The notes: a model not told the origin generated them from the sequence alone. A DNA stretch of 64,000 nucleotides from Rhabditoides inermis (GCA_963966185.1 CAWZYM010000409.1:175001-239000); one strand, 5' to 3'. Shown: positions 10,312 through 20,401, counted from the stretch's first letter. Translations and numbers: made by a program.

Positions 10312-10410
10312 AACGGTTTCAGGGGAACACGGGGATTGAGACAGACAGGGTCGTTGTGACCGGCCATGTGCGCGCGAGGAAAATTAACAGGAATCACCCG
10401 CACGCAGCGG

Positions 10411-10510
10411 CCAGCAAGAGAGGAATGCGGCCAGCAAGAGAGGAATGCCAGCGAGAGAGGAATGCCAGCGAGAGAGGAATGCCAGCGAGAGAGGAATGCC
10501 AGCGAGAGAG
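10411..10510 (-). repeat. 17-bp tandem array at 5' end of element A
   Basis: Six copies of a 17-bp unit (plus strand GAATGCCAGCGAGAGAG), ending exactly at the target duplication. Read on the element's strand it contains CCTCTCTCGC, similar to CTCTCTCTCGC in the array before element C. It probably serves as a monomeric 5' UTR promoter. Confidence 0.75.
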
Positions 10511-10559
10511 GAATGTTGAGCTTCCCACCCCGTTCCGCCCTTTCTTTGACCGTGGTTAG
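10511..10559 (+). pseudogene. Element C ORF1, last 15 codons, and right target duplication of A
   Basis: Starts with the second copy of GAATGTTG (10511-10518). The frame continues from 2164 as NVELPTPFRPFFDRG and stops at TAG (10557-10559). This is the expected short C-terminal end of ORF1. Confidence 0.8.
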
Positions 10560-10588
10560 GACAATGGGGTGCGCCCTCAGAGCCGTAG

Positions 10589-11240
10589 TTCTACCCAGTA
10601 CTCTTTAATCATTGTTCTTCACCTCCCTATCCCCAGCCTGTACAGTTGACCAAACATAGCAGTACTCACGCAACAGATAAGACATTGATAGTCTGCAGTT
10701 TTAATGAGCGTTCTATCGCGTCACGTTTTCGAATAGAATTACTCTTCCAGTTTTTAATTTCGCAAAAGATTGACATTTGTCTTATTCAAGAAACTTGGTT
10801 AGACAATTCAAAAATACCTGATAGCTTTTTTAATCACAAAACCTATAATTTCATACGGAAAGACAGGTATTTTGGTGAAAAGACATGTGGTGGCGGTATT
10901 CTTGCACTTATCAAAAAACAAATCAAGTTTGCTGAGATTGACACTTCTGCAGTCAAAAATAGTGATTTTGATTTAATGGCCTTTGATATTTACACGAAGA
11001 AACACATTTTAAGGATCATAAATGTTTATCGACCACCTGACTGTAACGACAACGACCAATTAACTTCACAACTATCTAAATTGGGTACACCTAGTGCTCT
11101 AATTGCAGGCGATTTCAATTTTCCCTTTATTGAATGGCAGTCTCTTATGCCACCTCGCGACTTGAAGGCGCGCCACTTTCTCGAGTTTTTGAACGACAAT
11201 TGTTTTGATCAGTATGTTGATTTTCCCTCGTTATGGAAAA
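10589..11240 (+). pseudogene. Element C ORF2, endonuclease domain only
   Basis: APE-type endonuclease of a LINE: CSFNERSIASRF, LIQETWLDNS, CGGGILALIKK, NVYRPPDCND, IAGDFNFPFIEW. The frame is open from 10589 with no ATG before the first motif (the first plausible codon is TTG at 10646). Homology ends after DQYVDFPS near 11236, before the SDH motif, and unrelated sequence follows. The domain is more AT-rich than ORF1 of the same element. Confidence 0.8.
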
Positions 11241-11244
11241 AAAA

Positions 11245-11286
11245 TTCTAGGAATCGCAATTTGGCTTCTAGGAATCGCAATTTGGC
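11245..11286 (+). repeat. Direct duplication of 21 bp
   Basis: Two perfect adjacent copies of a 21-bp word beginning TTCTAGGAATCG, at the point where element C's ORF2 breaks off. It may mark a rearrangement junction. Confidence 0.8.
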
Positions 11287-12022
11287 TTTCATATGAATGA
11301 GCAATGATGCCATCTGTGTTTTTACTGTAACACTCACTTTTCTCGCGAACGTCTCGTTGTATTGTTGTCCGTTGCTGGGCGCGACCGGACAGTCGAACGG
11401 CCTAGATAAAAACACGTGAGAAATTTTTTTTAAATATTGGTTCCGCTATACTAATTTTTTTTTGAAAAAAACACGTATTGGATCGAATACAAAATATTTT
11501 TCAAAAATTATTCGAATTATTCGAAGGCTCTCGTGTGTTTTATTTTGAAGATCGATGACAGGATGTCTTATTCTTCCGCTCCGCAGTCCATTCATAATCT
11601 AATAGTGCAAGTAAGAATAAAAAAACTAGTTGAAGATCAAAATTCATTCATTTTTCATTTCTCATGTGAGGACTTGTGCAAAAATGTGTTTCAAATTTGA
11701 CAAAACGTTTTGCACTAACGGGGACCGTACCTTGTTCACCATTACTTATGAGTTAGCTCACTAGCCACTAGGCCGCCGAACCGTTATTTCACTGTCCGCA
11801 TTTCGAGATGGCATGCGCAATGACCTATCGCGCACGAGAATGCATGTAATCTTCCGGTGCTTAATTAGGGCACTTCCGGTACTCTTCGATATTTTTATTT
11901 TTGGCTAGGGCTTTGTATGGGGCATGCCTACAAGATTCCATCAACACATAGCGAGTTGTGGGGGATGACCTGTTGCCATTTGCTTGTAAGTATCATTAAG
12001 TATCATTAAATCTTTTTCCAGG
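11287..12022. other. Non-coding stretch upstream of transposase-like gene
   Basis: AT-rich, with poly(T) runs near 11430 and 11455 and no ORF over 70 codons. A short TATCATTAAG repeat lies just before a good 3' splice-site-like sequence (TCTTTTTCCAG) at 12022. I see no terminal inverted repeat. Confidence 0.5.
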
Positions 12023-14484
12023 TAGTGATGCCTCTGATCGGTGGAGGAAGGACCAACTTGCAGGTATGTATGTAGGTGAAATTGATGCCATTGGAAAGAG
12101 AGGTAGAAGAAGGTTGGCGACCGGGAAGAGGAGGAACTCGATGGGAGAAGACGACTCGGATGAGATGGGCAGAAGGGAGATGATTCACCTGGGTAGACAC
12201 TCGAGGTGTGATGTTGGGGATTACAATCTCATTGGGATAGACCTTAACGACAAACGAACATGGCCAGCGGCACTGAAAGAATGTGCGAAAACATTGATGG
12301 CATGTGATGAGAAGATGAAGACTGAATACCCTATTGAGGTGTTCATGATGTCTGCAATGTGGAAAAAAAGGCACAGGGAAAAGATAGTGCGGTTGCGAAC
12401 CAGCAAGTGGAAGGGACGAGCTAATTCTGAGTGTTTTCAAGGTTGTAAAGCGAATAGAAAACTGAAGAGGGTTCTGTCTGAGCAGAAACATCTGAGAACA
12501 GATTTTGCTGCACAGTCAAAGGAATTGGATGAGGCGCGGGTGGAATCGAGTTCGGGTGTGGGTGAAGGGTCTAAGAAGAAGTTGGTTTCTCTATGGGATC
12601 GCTCCAGGCGTTGTTTCTCTGATAGATCGAGGGGATTAGTCATGATTCTGAAGGCTGCTGGAGTCAGTGACCAGAAGGTGCCTCAGGTCATCCGTGCATT
12701 TGGAGATTTTTTCCGTGTCAAGTTTGATCGAGTGCCGTGCAAATCTACTGTCGAAAACATGGGATTCCAAGCGCGGCGTGTAGCGTTGGAACATGCGAAG
12801 GTACTGTTGGACAAGGCTAAAAATCAGCTGGCACCTGTTTGCATTCTTTCCGACGAAACCTCAAAGTTTCAACAGCTAAGCTATGACGATGAGGAGGCGG
12901 GACAACAGAAGTTGATTCATGTGGGCGTTGCCGAAGTGGCCACCAAGGCATCTCTCGAACAGATGGAAAAGCTGAAGCGCGTATTGAATGACATAGGGGA
13001 GGGTTGGGCTGAGGAGCTGGCGTTACAAGTGACAGCTTGTATATGGGATAAGGCGACTACCCAGGCTTTGTTCGCCGAGCTGTTGGAGGAGTTTAAGCGG
13101 GAGATTATGGCGAGGAAGGATGATTGGAACGGGTGGAGTGAGGCTGCGAGGCGAGGACTCGCGCAGTTCGGTTCTTTTTCTTGTCTTCTACATGGCATGG
13201 ATAATCTCACTGGAGTTGCGCTTGAGGGACTTGCACGGCACGAGGAGACTGTGAAGGGAATGAAGAAGGGGGCGAGTGGTGATGCGGATACGTCAGTGAG
13301 TGCATGCATCGTTGACATGGGTTCTTTGTTTGGGGTTCGAGGGGCGGCGAAGAAACATCTCCGAGACAAGCTGGAGAAGTACTGCCGCGAGAAGAAGATT
13401 GACTGGGTGAGCATTCCATCGTTCAAGGGAAACAGATGGAATATTTTGTTCGTCATGGCGAGCAGAGTGCTCAAAATGAGAGAAGCTGTGCTAGGTTTCA
13501 TAGATTGAAATGGCTCGGACGCAGATTGTGAGAAGGTTAACGTCTACCTGCGCGATGATATGATTGTCGATCATTTGACACTGCTGTCTCAATACAATGA
13601 GAAGGTCACTAGGGTTCTCTGGAGATGCGCTGAAAAGAAGGGTGCACGTGTGATACACACACAAAAGTACATCGCCGATATGCTTGCTTTCGTTGAGAAA
13701 TGTGAGGCTGATCCCGGTCACTTCTACGGAGATTTCATGCCATGCGCCGAATTTCTCGAATTGGTGGAGAATGGGGTGAGTGGTGACGACGGTGGTAGTG
13801 AGATGAGCGAGGATGAGGGCGACGCCAACGGGGGCGGCGCAAAGGGGGCGAACGTGGCGGGAGGGGCATTGACAGATCAGTTGAGAGAGGCGACCTCTCT
13901 CGTTATGCAATTGACCGCAGCATACATTAAGCGAATGTACGGCGATTACTTGGTTTGCGGGAAGTTCTATGTTGAGGACAGCGAGGGAAGCGAGGGAATG
14001 AAAGAGTGGACAAGATGTGTTCCCACTACAAACAGGGCACTTGAGTCTCTTTTCGGGTTGTGGGATCAGACGATGAGGTTCGCTCCCAGGATGAGAAATG
14101 AGAGGAGGGAAAGTGTGTGTCTGTGGCAGAAGAACGGAACTGCTGACTGGGTGGCCTCTCTTGAACCACAAGAGCTGGAGAATATCATGTATTCAGCGAT
14201 GGAAGCGTTCAGACTGGATGATGCGAATGGAAGAAGTGTGGGAAATGAAAGCTGCAAAGTACAGAGAGGCTGTTGAACAGAGACAGGATGCGGCAATGAG
14301 AACTGCAGCGCGAAATGCGAGTATCATGACGCGTGTGCTAGAGGTGGGTGTAATCACTTCGCAGGCTGTGCTGAAGCAGAAACTTGCTGAGTGTGATACA
14401 ATGAAGAAAAAGAAGGCTATGATCATCGATCAGTTGAGATTGCGTCAGCATGTCTTTGGACAACCAGCGGGGGACAGTTCGTAG
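12023..14484 (+). pseudogene. Transposase-like protein of unrecognised family, decayed
   Basis: Long reading frame with one TGA (13506-13508) and a frameshift near 14220. The frame is open upstream of the ATG at 12066 and may start at a splice acceptor ending at 12022. The N-terminus is basic (GKRGRRRLATGKRR). A possible catalytic region follows: CILSDETSKFQQLSYDD, ACIVDMGSLFGV, and SFKGNRWNILFVMASRVL before the TGA. After it come WRCAEKKGARVIH, an acidic insert (SGDDGGSEMSEDEGD), and VPTTNRALESLFGLWDQTMR with DWVASL. The closing pattern recalls the last helices of transposases in which a conserved Glu follows the insertion, but I cannot place the family. The tail (14220-14484) is a Lys/Arg-rich coiled coil. 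Confidence 0.55.
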
Positions 14485-14803
14485 TGGCAATCTGATGAAA
14501 CTGGTGGCAAGTGACAGTAAGGGCATGGTGGTGTGTGAGGAGGTGGACAGCGAACTGCGTGATAAGAAGTGCACTATCCAGTATTCAGACATGAATCAGA
14601 CAAAAGGGATCAGGGTGGATACCACATACAGTGCAACTATCAAAAGTGTAATGGTGCACGGTAAGAGAGGGCAGCCCACTCTGGACATTCAGTACGAGCA
14701 ATACGACATGCCTTTTGTGATGTCGTATGGAAAGTACAAGCTCAAGACGGAAAACGGGACATTGAAAGTGTTCGATGATGAGGATGACTTGCCACTGTTC
14801 TGA
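14450..14803 (+). CDS. 117-aa ORF overlapping the transposase-like tail
   Basis: Starts with ATG 35 bp before the end of the previous frame. It has a mixed beta-like composition (KGMVVCEEVDSELRDKK, IQYEQYDMPFVMSYGKYKL) and an acidic end (FDDEDDLPLF). Either the second small gene of the element or the C-terminus of the same protein after another frameshift at the GGGGG run near 14469. Its stop codon lies 3 bp before the inverted-repeat element at 14808. Confidence 0.45.
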   Translation: MSLDNQRGTVRSGNLMKLVASDSKGMVVCEEVDSELRDKKCTIQYSDMNQTKGIRVDTTYSATIKSVMVHGKRGQPTLDIQYEQYDMPFVMSYGKYKLKTENGTLKVFDDEDDLPLF

Positions 14804-15744
14804 AGTACACTACTCGCCACATGGAATAGCAAAAGTGTGGGCCCGAGTGCCCCCGGTGTGGGCCCGAGTGGGCCCGCGCCCCGTATTCGATCATATCGAA
14901 ATATTTTCTTATGAAATTTTGTACGCATAATGAGAAAAGCATTCCGCATCGATCTGCGTTTGCAGAATTTTGAAATTTTGATTTTGATTTTTCCGGGCTC
15001 ACACCCTGTGGTACCGGCGGTCCCACTGAGTGTCCCCGATGTGGGACCGTGTGGGCCCGACGGGCTCACTCTGTGCCCCCGGTGTGGGACCGTGTGGGCC
15101 CACACACGATATCTTCCTATTTCGCCATTTTCATCGAAAACAAACATTACTAACGTATTCCACATAGTGTATTTAGGCTGGAAACATGTTTTGAGCGGAA
15201 AAATAAAACATGTTTCACTCATCATGACATCATGAGATGACGTCACTTTGCCGTTTCGACAGGTCGCATTTTTCCGCTTTTCATAAAAAAAAAACTACTC
15301 TAGTGTTTATTGTTTTGTTTGTAAGCTACGTGTGGAATCTGATTTTCTTATTTGAATCGCATATATGATTGATATATGATTTGTCCCCCGATAAAGCGAA
15401 CCTTCTTTAGTGCATCCAGTCCCCTCTATTGTCATTCAATAGCATATGGCTACTTTGCCTTCAGCGGTTACAGTCTGCTGCGCGACTGGTGGTGTCACTG
15501 GGTCAACTTCTGAAAAGACACTCGAAATGTCAAAATGCACTTTTGATAAAACACAAATATTAAAATCGATTGTGTCTCGTTATCCGAATCAGGAATATAC
15601 CATGTTTCATAGGGTTCCGATGAAGTTCAACATAATCCGTTCAATACCCACGTTATCATTCATACAGTACTCACGTGACGCACATGCATCCATGCATGGG
15701 TGCCACGAGTGAGCGTGGGCAGTGAGAGAGAGCGTGGCGTCCGA

Positions 15745-16690
15745 TCAAAATGTGAACTGCACCACTCAACTTCCCATCTTTTACTCATTATTGTCTTAAT
15801 GTTGTTTCAACATTTCCTTTTCATGATTTTAACAACTTTTTCACACACGACTCTTGTTTCGAGAACCCGGTGCGAGAGGGGGAGGGCGGGGCGTAGAGGA
15901 GTCGCGTCTCTCTGGCTGTGCCCTGCCACAGGCGGGCGAGACTGCGACGCGATAACATATGTGACTTCCCCACTTCAACTTCATGAATTAAAAATTGCTC
16001 AATCTAAAATTGTTCTCAGTTTGTCACAAACATTTAGAGCTTCAAAAAGGGGGTCTCATAAGTACATAAGCAACTAACACCATGAAGTCCACGCTTTCAG
16101 ACCAGTGACTGTGTGGCGGCGTGGCTTGATGTAGAGACTCAGCATTTTGCCAAAGGGAAAGAGCCATAAAAGAGGGAGTTGGAGGTAGATTTGCGCATTC
16201 ACTCATCTTTAACTGGCAATTAGTCCGGGTGGCAATTCCTGGATCTGTTCAAAATGGTCCAAATTTCAAAAATAAGATGTCATTTTACTTGTCTCAACGA
16301 GACAAAAACAGTGCAACAAAAATCGTAGCTGGTTTCTCAAATAACGCCGTGCGCAAACGAGACTGGTCTGAAAGCGTGGACTTCATGGTGTTAGTTGCTT
16401 ATGTCCTTATGAGACCTCTTTTTGAAGCTCTAAATGTTTGTGACAAACTGAGAACAATTTTAGATTGAGCAATTTTTAATTCATGAAGTTGAAGTGGGGA
16501 AGTCACATATGTTATCGCGTCGCAGTCTCGCTCGCCTGTGGCAGGGCACAGCCAGAGAGACGCGACTCCTCTACGCCCCGCCCTCCCCCTCTCGCACCGG
16601 GTTCTCGAAACAAGAGTCGTGTGTCAAAAGTTGTGAAAATCATGAAAAGGAAATGCTGAAACAACGTTATCATAAATTGGAGTGAAAGCT
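15745..16690. mobile_element. Foldback element nested in the inverted-repeat element
   Basis: Inverted arms of about 330-360 bp (about 15745-16107 and 16364-16690) around a loop of about 255 bp. A related copy lies at 23953-24860, where the arms include part of what is loop here, so this copy has probably lost part of one arm. The arms carry a GC-rich stretch (GAGGGGGAGGGCGGGGCG). Confidence 0.75.
16229..16468 (+). CDS. Conserved 79-codon ORF in foldback element
   Basis: Begins in the loop with GTG and runs into the arm: FKNKMSFYLSQRDKNSATK, VAGFSNNA, SVDFMVLVAYVLMRPLFEAL. The same frame is open in both arms of the copy at 23953-24714 (24017-24256 minus and the C-terminal part of 24266-24646 plus) despite several substitutions. 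I do not recognise the product. It may be the remnant of the parental element's protein or chance. Confidence 0.3.
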   Translation: MAIPGSVQNGPNFKNKMSFYLSQRDKNSATKIVAGFSNNAVRKRDWSESVDFMVLVAYVLMRPLFEALNVCDKLRTILD

Positions 16691-16835
16691 CAAATAAGAG
16701 TGACTGGATGCGGCGAAGAGTCTTGTTTTTCGCGGGATCAATCATCTATGAAAATCTGATGTGAGAAACTGAGTAATGTACCATATTGCCCAATCTGGCT
16801 ACAGTATCCTACATCCGTCTGTCTCAAATTTCCGC

Positions 16836-16837
<2 letters not shown>

Positions 16838-16896
<59 letters not shown>
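16838..16896. repeat. (CT)n followed by (CA)n microsatellite
   Basis: About 22 CT dinucleotides then about 7 CA dinucleotides, between the foldback element and the right arm of the outer inverted repeat. Confidence 0.9.
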
Positions 16897-17796
16897 ACAC
16901 ACACTCACTCTCACCCATGCTCACTCACAACACCCACTGTTTGAGGACGTGGGTATTGAACGGAATATGTTGAACTTCATCGGAACCCTATGAAACATGG
17001 TATATTCCTGATTCGGAAAACGAGACACAATCGATTTTAATATCTGTGTTTTATCAAAAGTGCATTTTGACATTTCGAGTGTCTTTTCAGAAGTTGACCC
17101 AGTGACACCACCAGTCGCGCAGCAGACTGTAACCGCTGAAGGCAAAGTAGCCATATGCTATTGGATGACAATAGAGGGGACTGGATGGACTAAAGAGGGT
17201 TCGTTTTATCGGGGGACCAATCATATATCAATCATATATGCAATTCAAATAAGAAAATCAGATTCCACACGTAGCTTTACAAACAAAACAATAAACACTA
17301 GAGTAGTTTTTTAAATGAAAAGCGGAAAAGTGTGACCTGTCGTAACGGCAAAGTGACGTCATCTCATGATGTCATGATGAGTGAAACATGTTTTATTTTT
17401 TTCGCTCAAAACATGTTTCCAGCCTAAATACACTATGTGGAATACGTTAGTAATGTTTGTTTTCGATGAAAATGGCGAAATAGGAAGATATCGTGTGTGG
17501 GCCCACACAGTCCCACACCGGGGACACAGAGTGAGCCCGTCGGGACCACACGGTCCCACACCGGGGACACTCAGTGGGACCGCCGGTCCCACAGGGTGTG
17601 AGCCCGGAAAAATCAAAATCAAAATTTCAAAATTCTGTAAACGCAGATCGATGCGGAATGCTTTTCTCATTATGCATACAAAATTTCATATAAAAATATT
17701 TCGATATGATCGAATACGGGGCGCGGGCCCACTCGGGCCCACACCGGGGGCACTCGGGCTCACACTTTTGCTATTCCATGTGGCGAGTAGTGTAGA

Positions 17797-17949
17797 ATGA
17801 TCACAAAGACTTTGAAGGTGGACGAGCAAGGAAAGGTGGTCGAGGAAATCTCGGGAAATTCAGGAAAGTCTGGTGGGTGGGATGAAGCGAGCGACAGCTC
17901 AGGTGAGGAGGAGGGCAAGGGGGGTGAGGAGGACGAGATGGAGCAGTAG
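17797..17949 (+). CDS. Acidic 50-aa ORF, possible 3' end of the interrupted gene
   Basis: Starts with ATG two bases after the TA duplication and ends in an acidic tail (WDEASDSSGEEEGKGGEEDE, then MEQ). It follows the inverted-repeat insertion and precedes an AATAAA (18039-18044), so it may be the last coding piece of the gene that begins at 12023. Short and of simple composition, so uncertain. Confidence 0.3.
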   Translation: MITKTLKVDEQGKVVEEISGNSGKSGGWDEASDSSGEEEGKGGEEDEMEQ

Positions 17950-18038
17950 GCAGACAAGTGGCTAGTGTTTGTGTGTATTAGTATTGATAATGTTTCTATT
18001 TCATGTTCCTATATTGTAATCGTTTAAGTACGATTCCC

Positions 18039-18044
18039 AATAAA
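18039..18044 (+). terminator. AATAAA polyadenylation signal
   Basis: Canonical hexamer 90 bp after the stop at 17949, followed by a T/G-rich stretch (CTTTTCTGTTC). Confidence 0.5.
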
Positions 18045-18060
18045 TACTTTTCTGTTCAAC

Positions 18061-18261
18061 GGGTTTCATTGTTTTCACACAAGCATAACACAATTGTTTA
18101 CTGTTCGTTAGTTTATTTTTGTTAACTGTTCGTTAGTGCTCACGTCATACAGACTATCACGCATAACTCACAATGTTCAAGGTTTTATTACGTCTAACGT
18201 TACACAACACAATAAATAAATACAAAAATCGGTGATGATCTACTCCTCCACCGCAGATGAT
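18061..18261. other. AT-rich spacer
   Basis: Contains a direct repeat ACTGTTCGTTAG (two copies near 18100-18137). Otherwise I see nothing in it. Confidence 0.4.
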
Positions 18262-18366
18262 CTACTTCTTGTCACCGCCAGTCTTTTTGGGCAGAAGGAC
18301 GGCCTGGGTGTTGAGCAGCTCTCCTCCTTGGGCGATGGTCACTCCGAAGAGCAGATTGTTCAGCTC
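18262..18366 (-). pseudogene. Histone H2A C-terminal fragment
   Basis: 34 codons plus TAG matching the end of canonical H2[16 protein letters not shown] then [11 protein letters not shown], followed by a short GGDKK tail. Canonical H2A has [16 protein letters not shown] and [10 protein letters not shown] in this place. The fragment begins right after a CAG that looks like a 3' splice site (TTCTGCAG). The rest of H2A (histone fold helices 1-2) is absent. Splicing from the exon at 18517 would put it out of frame, so it is more likely a separate truncated copy. In H2A this segment forms the docking domain. Confidence 0.8.
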
Positions 18367-18516
18367 CTGCAGAACGTGGTGTGTACAGAATAAAGAAACA
18401 TACAAAAGTACTATGCATAGAGGATCACAGATAAGAAAGGAAATCGATGATCAGTGGAACACAATAGCCAGCGCGGAGAGAGGAAACGGGTGAACACGAT
18501 AACAAGTGATACGCAC

Positions 18517-19470
18517 CTGCGTGCAGCACGAGTCAGGTAAACATCGGAGGAGGAAGGGGAGACCGTGGCGCGGACGTCGTTCAGGAACTGTTGATAAAGA
18601 AAATAATACAATAAAAGTAGAAACAAATCACCTCGGGTCCGAACTGGAGCAGGTAGTACCAGTAGGTGGAGGTGAGCAGGGCGAAGGAGAAGAGCGCGCC
18701 GGGCGAGCGAGAGAGGGGGCGGGAGGTGAGCACTGTCCGGGAGAAGCGGCAGCAGGGAGAGACACGACAGGGCCACGGACAAGGCGATTTTCTAGAAAAC
18801 GATGTTGTCTCATAGTTGATATACAAATGGAGTTTGTAATAATATAGTACAAACTACCCACCTGTGGGAGGGAGGGCATGTTGCGTAGGTGCATCGGGTG
18901 GGAGAGCTTTGCGTAGGCAACGCGGCGCTGCTTTAGGTGCGACGAGGACGCGTCAAGTCGGCGGGCGAAGCGAGCCAGGGGAGCAGCATCGTCCTCGAGT
19001 AAAAGGACGGACCTGGATATGATTAGAATGGTCAGGAGTCAGATGTCGTGCGAAGAGCTTTCGAGCTGTGGGAGTCCCACCCAATGTGGGGGATGTGGGG
19101 GATTCCCACTCATCAAGAAAGATGATGGTCATATAAATGATAATACAAATCTTAAATAATGAACCGAACCGTTCATTTAAGGGGCGAAACCGTTCATTTA
19201 AGGGGCGCAAAAAAGATTCGCTTCCGAACGGAAGAAGAAAAAACTCACTTAGCTTCTGGATTTTTCCGCAGCGACTGGTTGAGGCAGGTCCAGTAGTCGT
19301 GGTTCTCTTTTTTTTTCCAGACGGTAGTCGATAGAATCCCGCTGAGGCACGATGAAAGAAGGACAGTCTGCAAAATCATTTCATGAGTGCGGATGAAATC
19401 TCATTTGATCTCACCTGTATTAAATAATCTCCAGGACGATAATAAGTGACGATAGATATAGTAAGTTCAT
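18517..19470 (-). pseudogene. PGAP4/TMEM246-like glycosyltransferase, five exons, partial
   Basis: Exons on the minus strand, each bounded by AG/GT: 19415-19470 (ELTISIVTYYRPGDYLIQ), 19249-19367 (ENHDYWTCLNQSLRKNPEA), 18862-19012 (SVLLLEDDAAPLARF, then SHLKQRRVAYAKLSHPM), 18632-18791 and 18517-18587. Phases agree across the first three exons (AA plus G makes the Lys before SVLLLEDD). The exon at 18632-18791 encodes two hydrophobic runs (KIALSVALSCLSLLPLLP; ALFSFALLTSTYWYYLL) in different frames, so it has a 1-bp indel. The LEDD motif followed by tandem membrane spans inside a GT-A-like domain is the layout of PGAP4, the Golgi GPI-GalNAc transferase. Both the N-terminus and the C-terminus are missing. 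Family assignment is from memory. Confidence 0.5.
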
Positions 19471-19675
19471 CTTTAATCAATCATTACACATTAATATTTA
19501 CGAACCCCAAGTAGAATACAACAAACCGCGAAAAGTCGCAACTTATAGCGACTTATATTTAAGAAAAACAGAATAGCATAAAAAATTATACGAAAGAACA
19601 TCATGGAATTACATAGAAAGAGAAAATCAGTTTCGAAACAGTGGGCATGCACACTGCCACACACTTGGAGCTTGC
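19471..19675. other. AT-rich spacer
   Basis: I see no gene or repeat here; it ends in the 9-bp duplication that flanks the next element. Confidence 0.4.
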
Positions 19676-20142
19676 ACTAAAATTTACACAGCACTCGTCC
19701 AAAAGTGCTCTTCGTGGCGGGACCATTTAAAAAAATTAATTTGAAAAAAAAAATATTTTTTTGTTATTTTTTGTTAGCATACGCCTTTTTCACAATAATA
19801 TAAAATATAAACAAAGTATATTACACAAGTTTTTCTAATGACAAATGTTTATTTATTAATTAGTGTTTTTTTGTTTGCTTTGCTCACATTTTTTTTAAGT
19901 TTTGACATAAACATACAAACTAAAAATATGATAGGCTTTATTATTTCGGAATACACTGTGCGTATTAATCCATTCACCATTAACAATACAAGACAATAAT
20001 TCTCCCTCTAATGTGAATATTAATATCAACAAAAGAAACATTCGAATGAAGAACAAATTTTGTGAAAAGAGAACTTGACATGTGGTGGTGTATTGTTGTT
20101 GGTATGTGTCACATTCGTGCTAACACCTAAATTTTGTTTCTA

Positions 20143-20149
20143 CTCCTCC

Positions 20150-20183
<34 letters not shown>

Positions 20184-20355
20184 TACTGTCAGCATACTCT
20201 TCCTCTCTTAGAAGTCCATGCTCACAGACAGGGCAGTGACGGTTGTTGCGGCAGGTGAAGTGCACCCACACTCTACACACACCCACGCCGGAATACCCGC
20301 CATTGTCGCACCTCAGCCACGACCTGCGCAATCTCCTCCTCCTCATCCGCATCAT
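20143..20355 (-). pseudogene. PHD-type finger and acidic tail, left arm
   Basis: Reads SWLRCDNGG, CRVWVHFTCRNNRHCPVC, EHGLLREEEYADSN and then a run of Asp and Glu to the stop. Cys/His spacing (Cx2C in the other arm, Hx2C, Cx2C) is that of the second half of a PHD (C4HC3) finger. The Asp run is encoded by (GAT)n. Some DNA transposases end in such fingers; here it is the C-terminal end only. Confidence 0.5.
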
Positions 20356-20401
20356 CAGGGATTGTCTACAATGTCACGATGCAATGTAGACACTAGTGAT
20401 G

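Larger units (their letters stand above)
2165..10510 (-). mobile_element. LINE element A (inserted in C, hosts B)
   Basis: Minus-strand non-LTR retrotransposon of CR1/Jockey-like type, complete at both ends: 17-bp tandem array at its 5' end (10411-10510), ORF1 (9553-10311), ORF2 (endonuclease and reverse transcriptase, broken by element B at 3770-7786), 3' UTR and a short ATT-type tail (2165-2190). Without B it is about 4.3 kb. It carries one in-frame TGA in ORF2 besides the insertion of B, so this copy is inactive. Confidence 0.85.
457..11240 (+). mobile_element. LINE element C (outermost host of nested insertions)
   Basis: Plus-strand non-LTR retrotransposon reconstructed from three pieces: a 17-bp 5' array, ORF1 split at 2164/10519 by element A, and the endonuclease part of ORF2 from about 10589 to 11240. 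The ORF1 reading frame resumes exactly on the right side of element A when one copy of the duplicated GAATGTTG is removed, which proves that A inserted into C. The reverse transcriptase half is missing after about 11240, where unrelated sequence begins. A plus-strand reverse transcriptase further right (22811-26255) could be the rest of C or a different copy; the sequence does not decide this. Confidence 0.75.
14808..17792. mobile_element. Inverted-repeat element with about 850-bp arms and TA duplication
   Basis: Arms 14808 to about 15655 and about 16945-17792 are near-perfect inverted copies; termini read CACTACTCGCCACATGG and its complement. TA flanks both ends (14806-14807, 17793-17794), compatible with a TA target duplication as in Tc1/mariner-type or other TA-targeting elements. 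Arms contain repeated GTGTGGGCCC/GGTCCCAC words. The centre (15656-16944) holds a second foldback element and a CT/CA microsatellite. No transposase is seen, so it is non-autonomous. It sits directly after the stop codon of the ORF at 14450-14803. Confidence 0.8.

Noticed and set aside
11287..12022. Mini-intron of about 36 bp before the transposase-like gene (GTAAGT to TTTCCAG)
   Set aside because: Splice-like ends are present, but the resulting upstream exon has no convincing frame or start.
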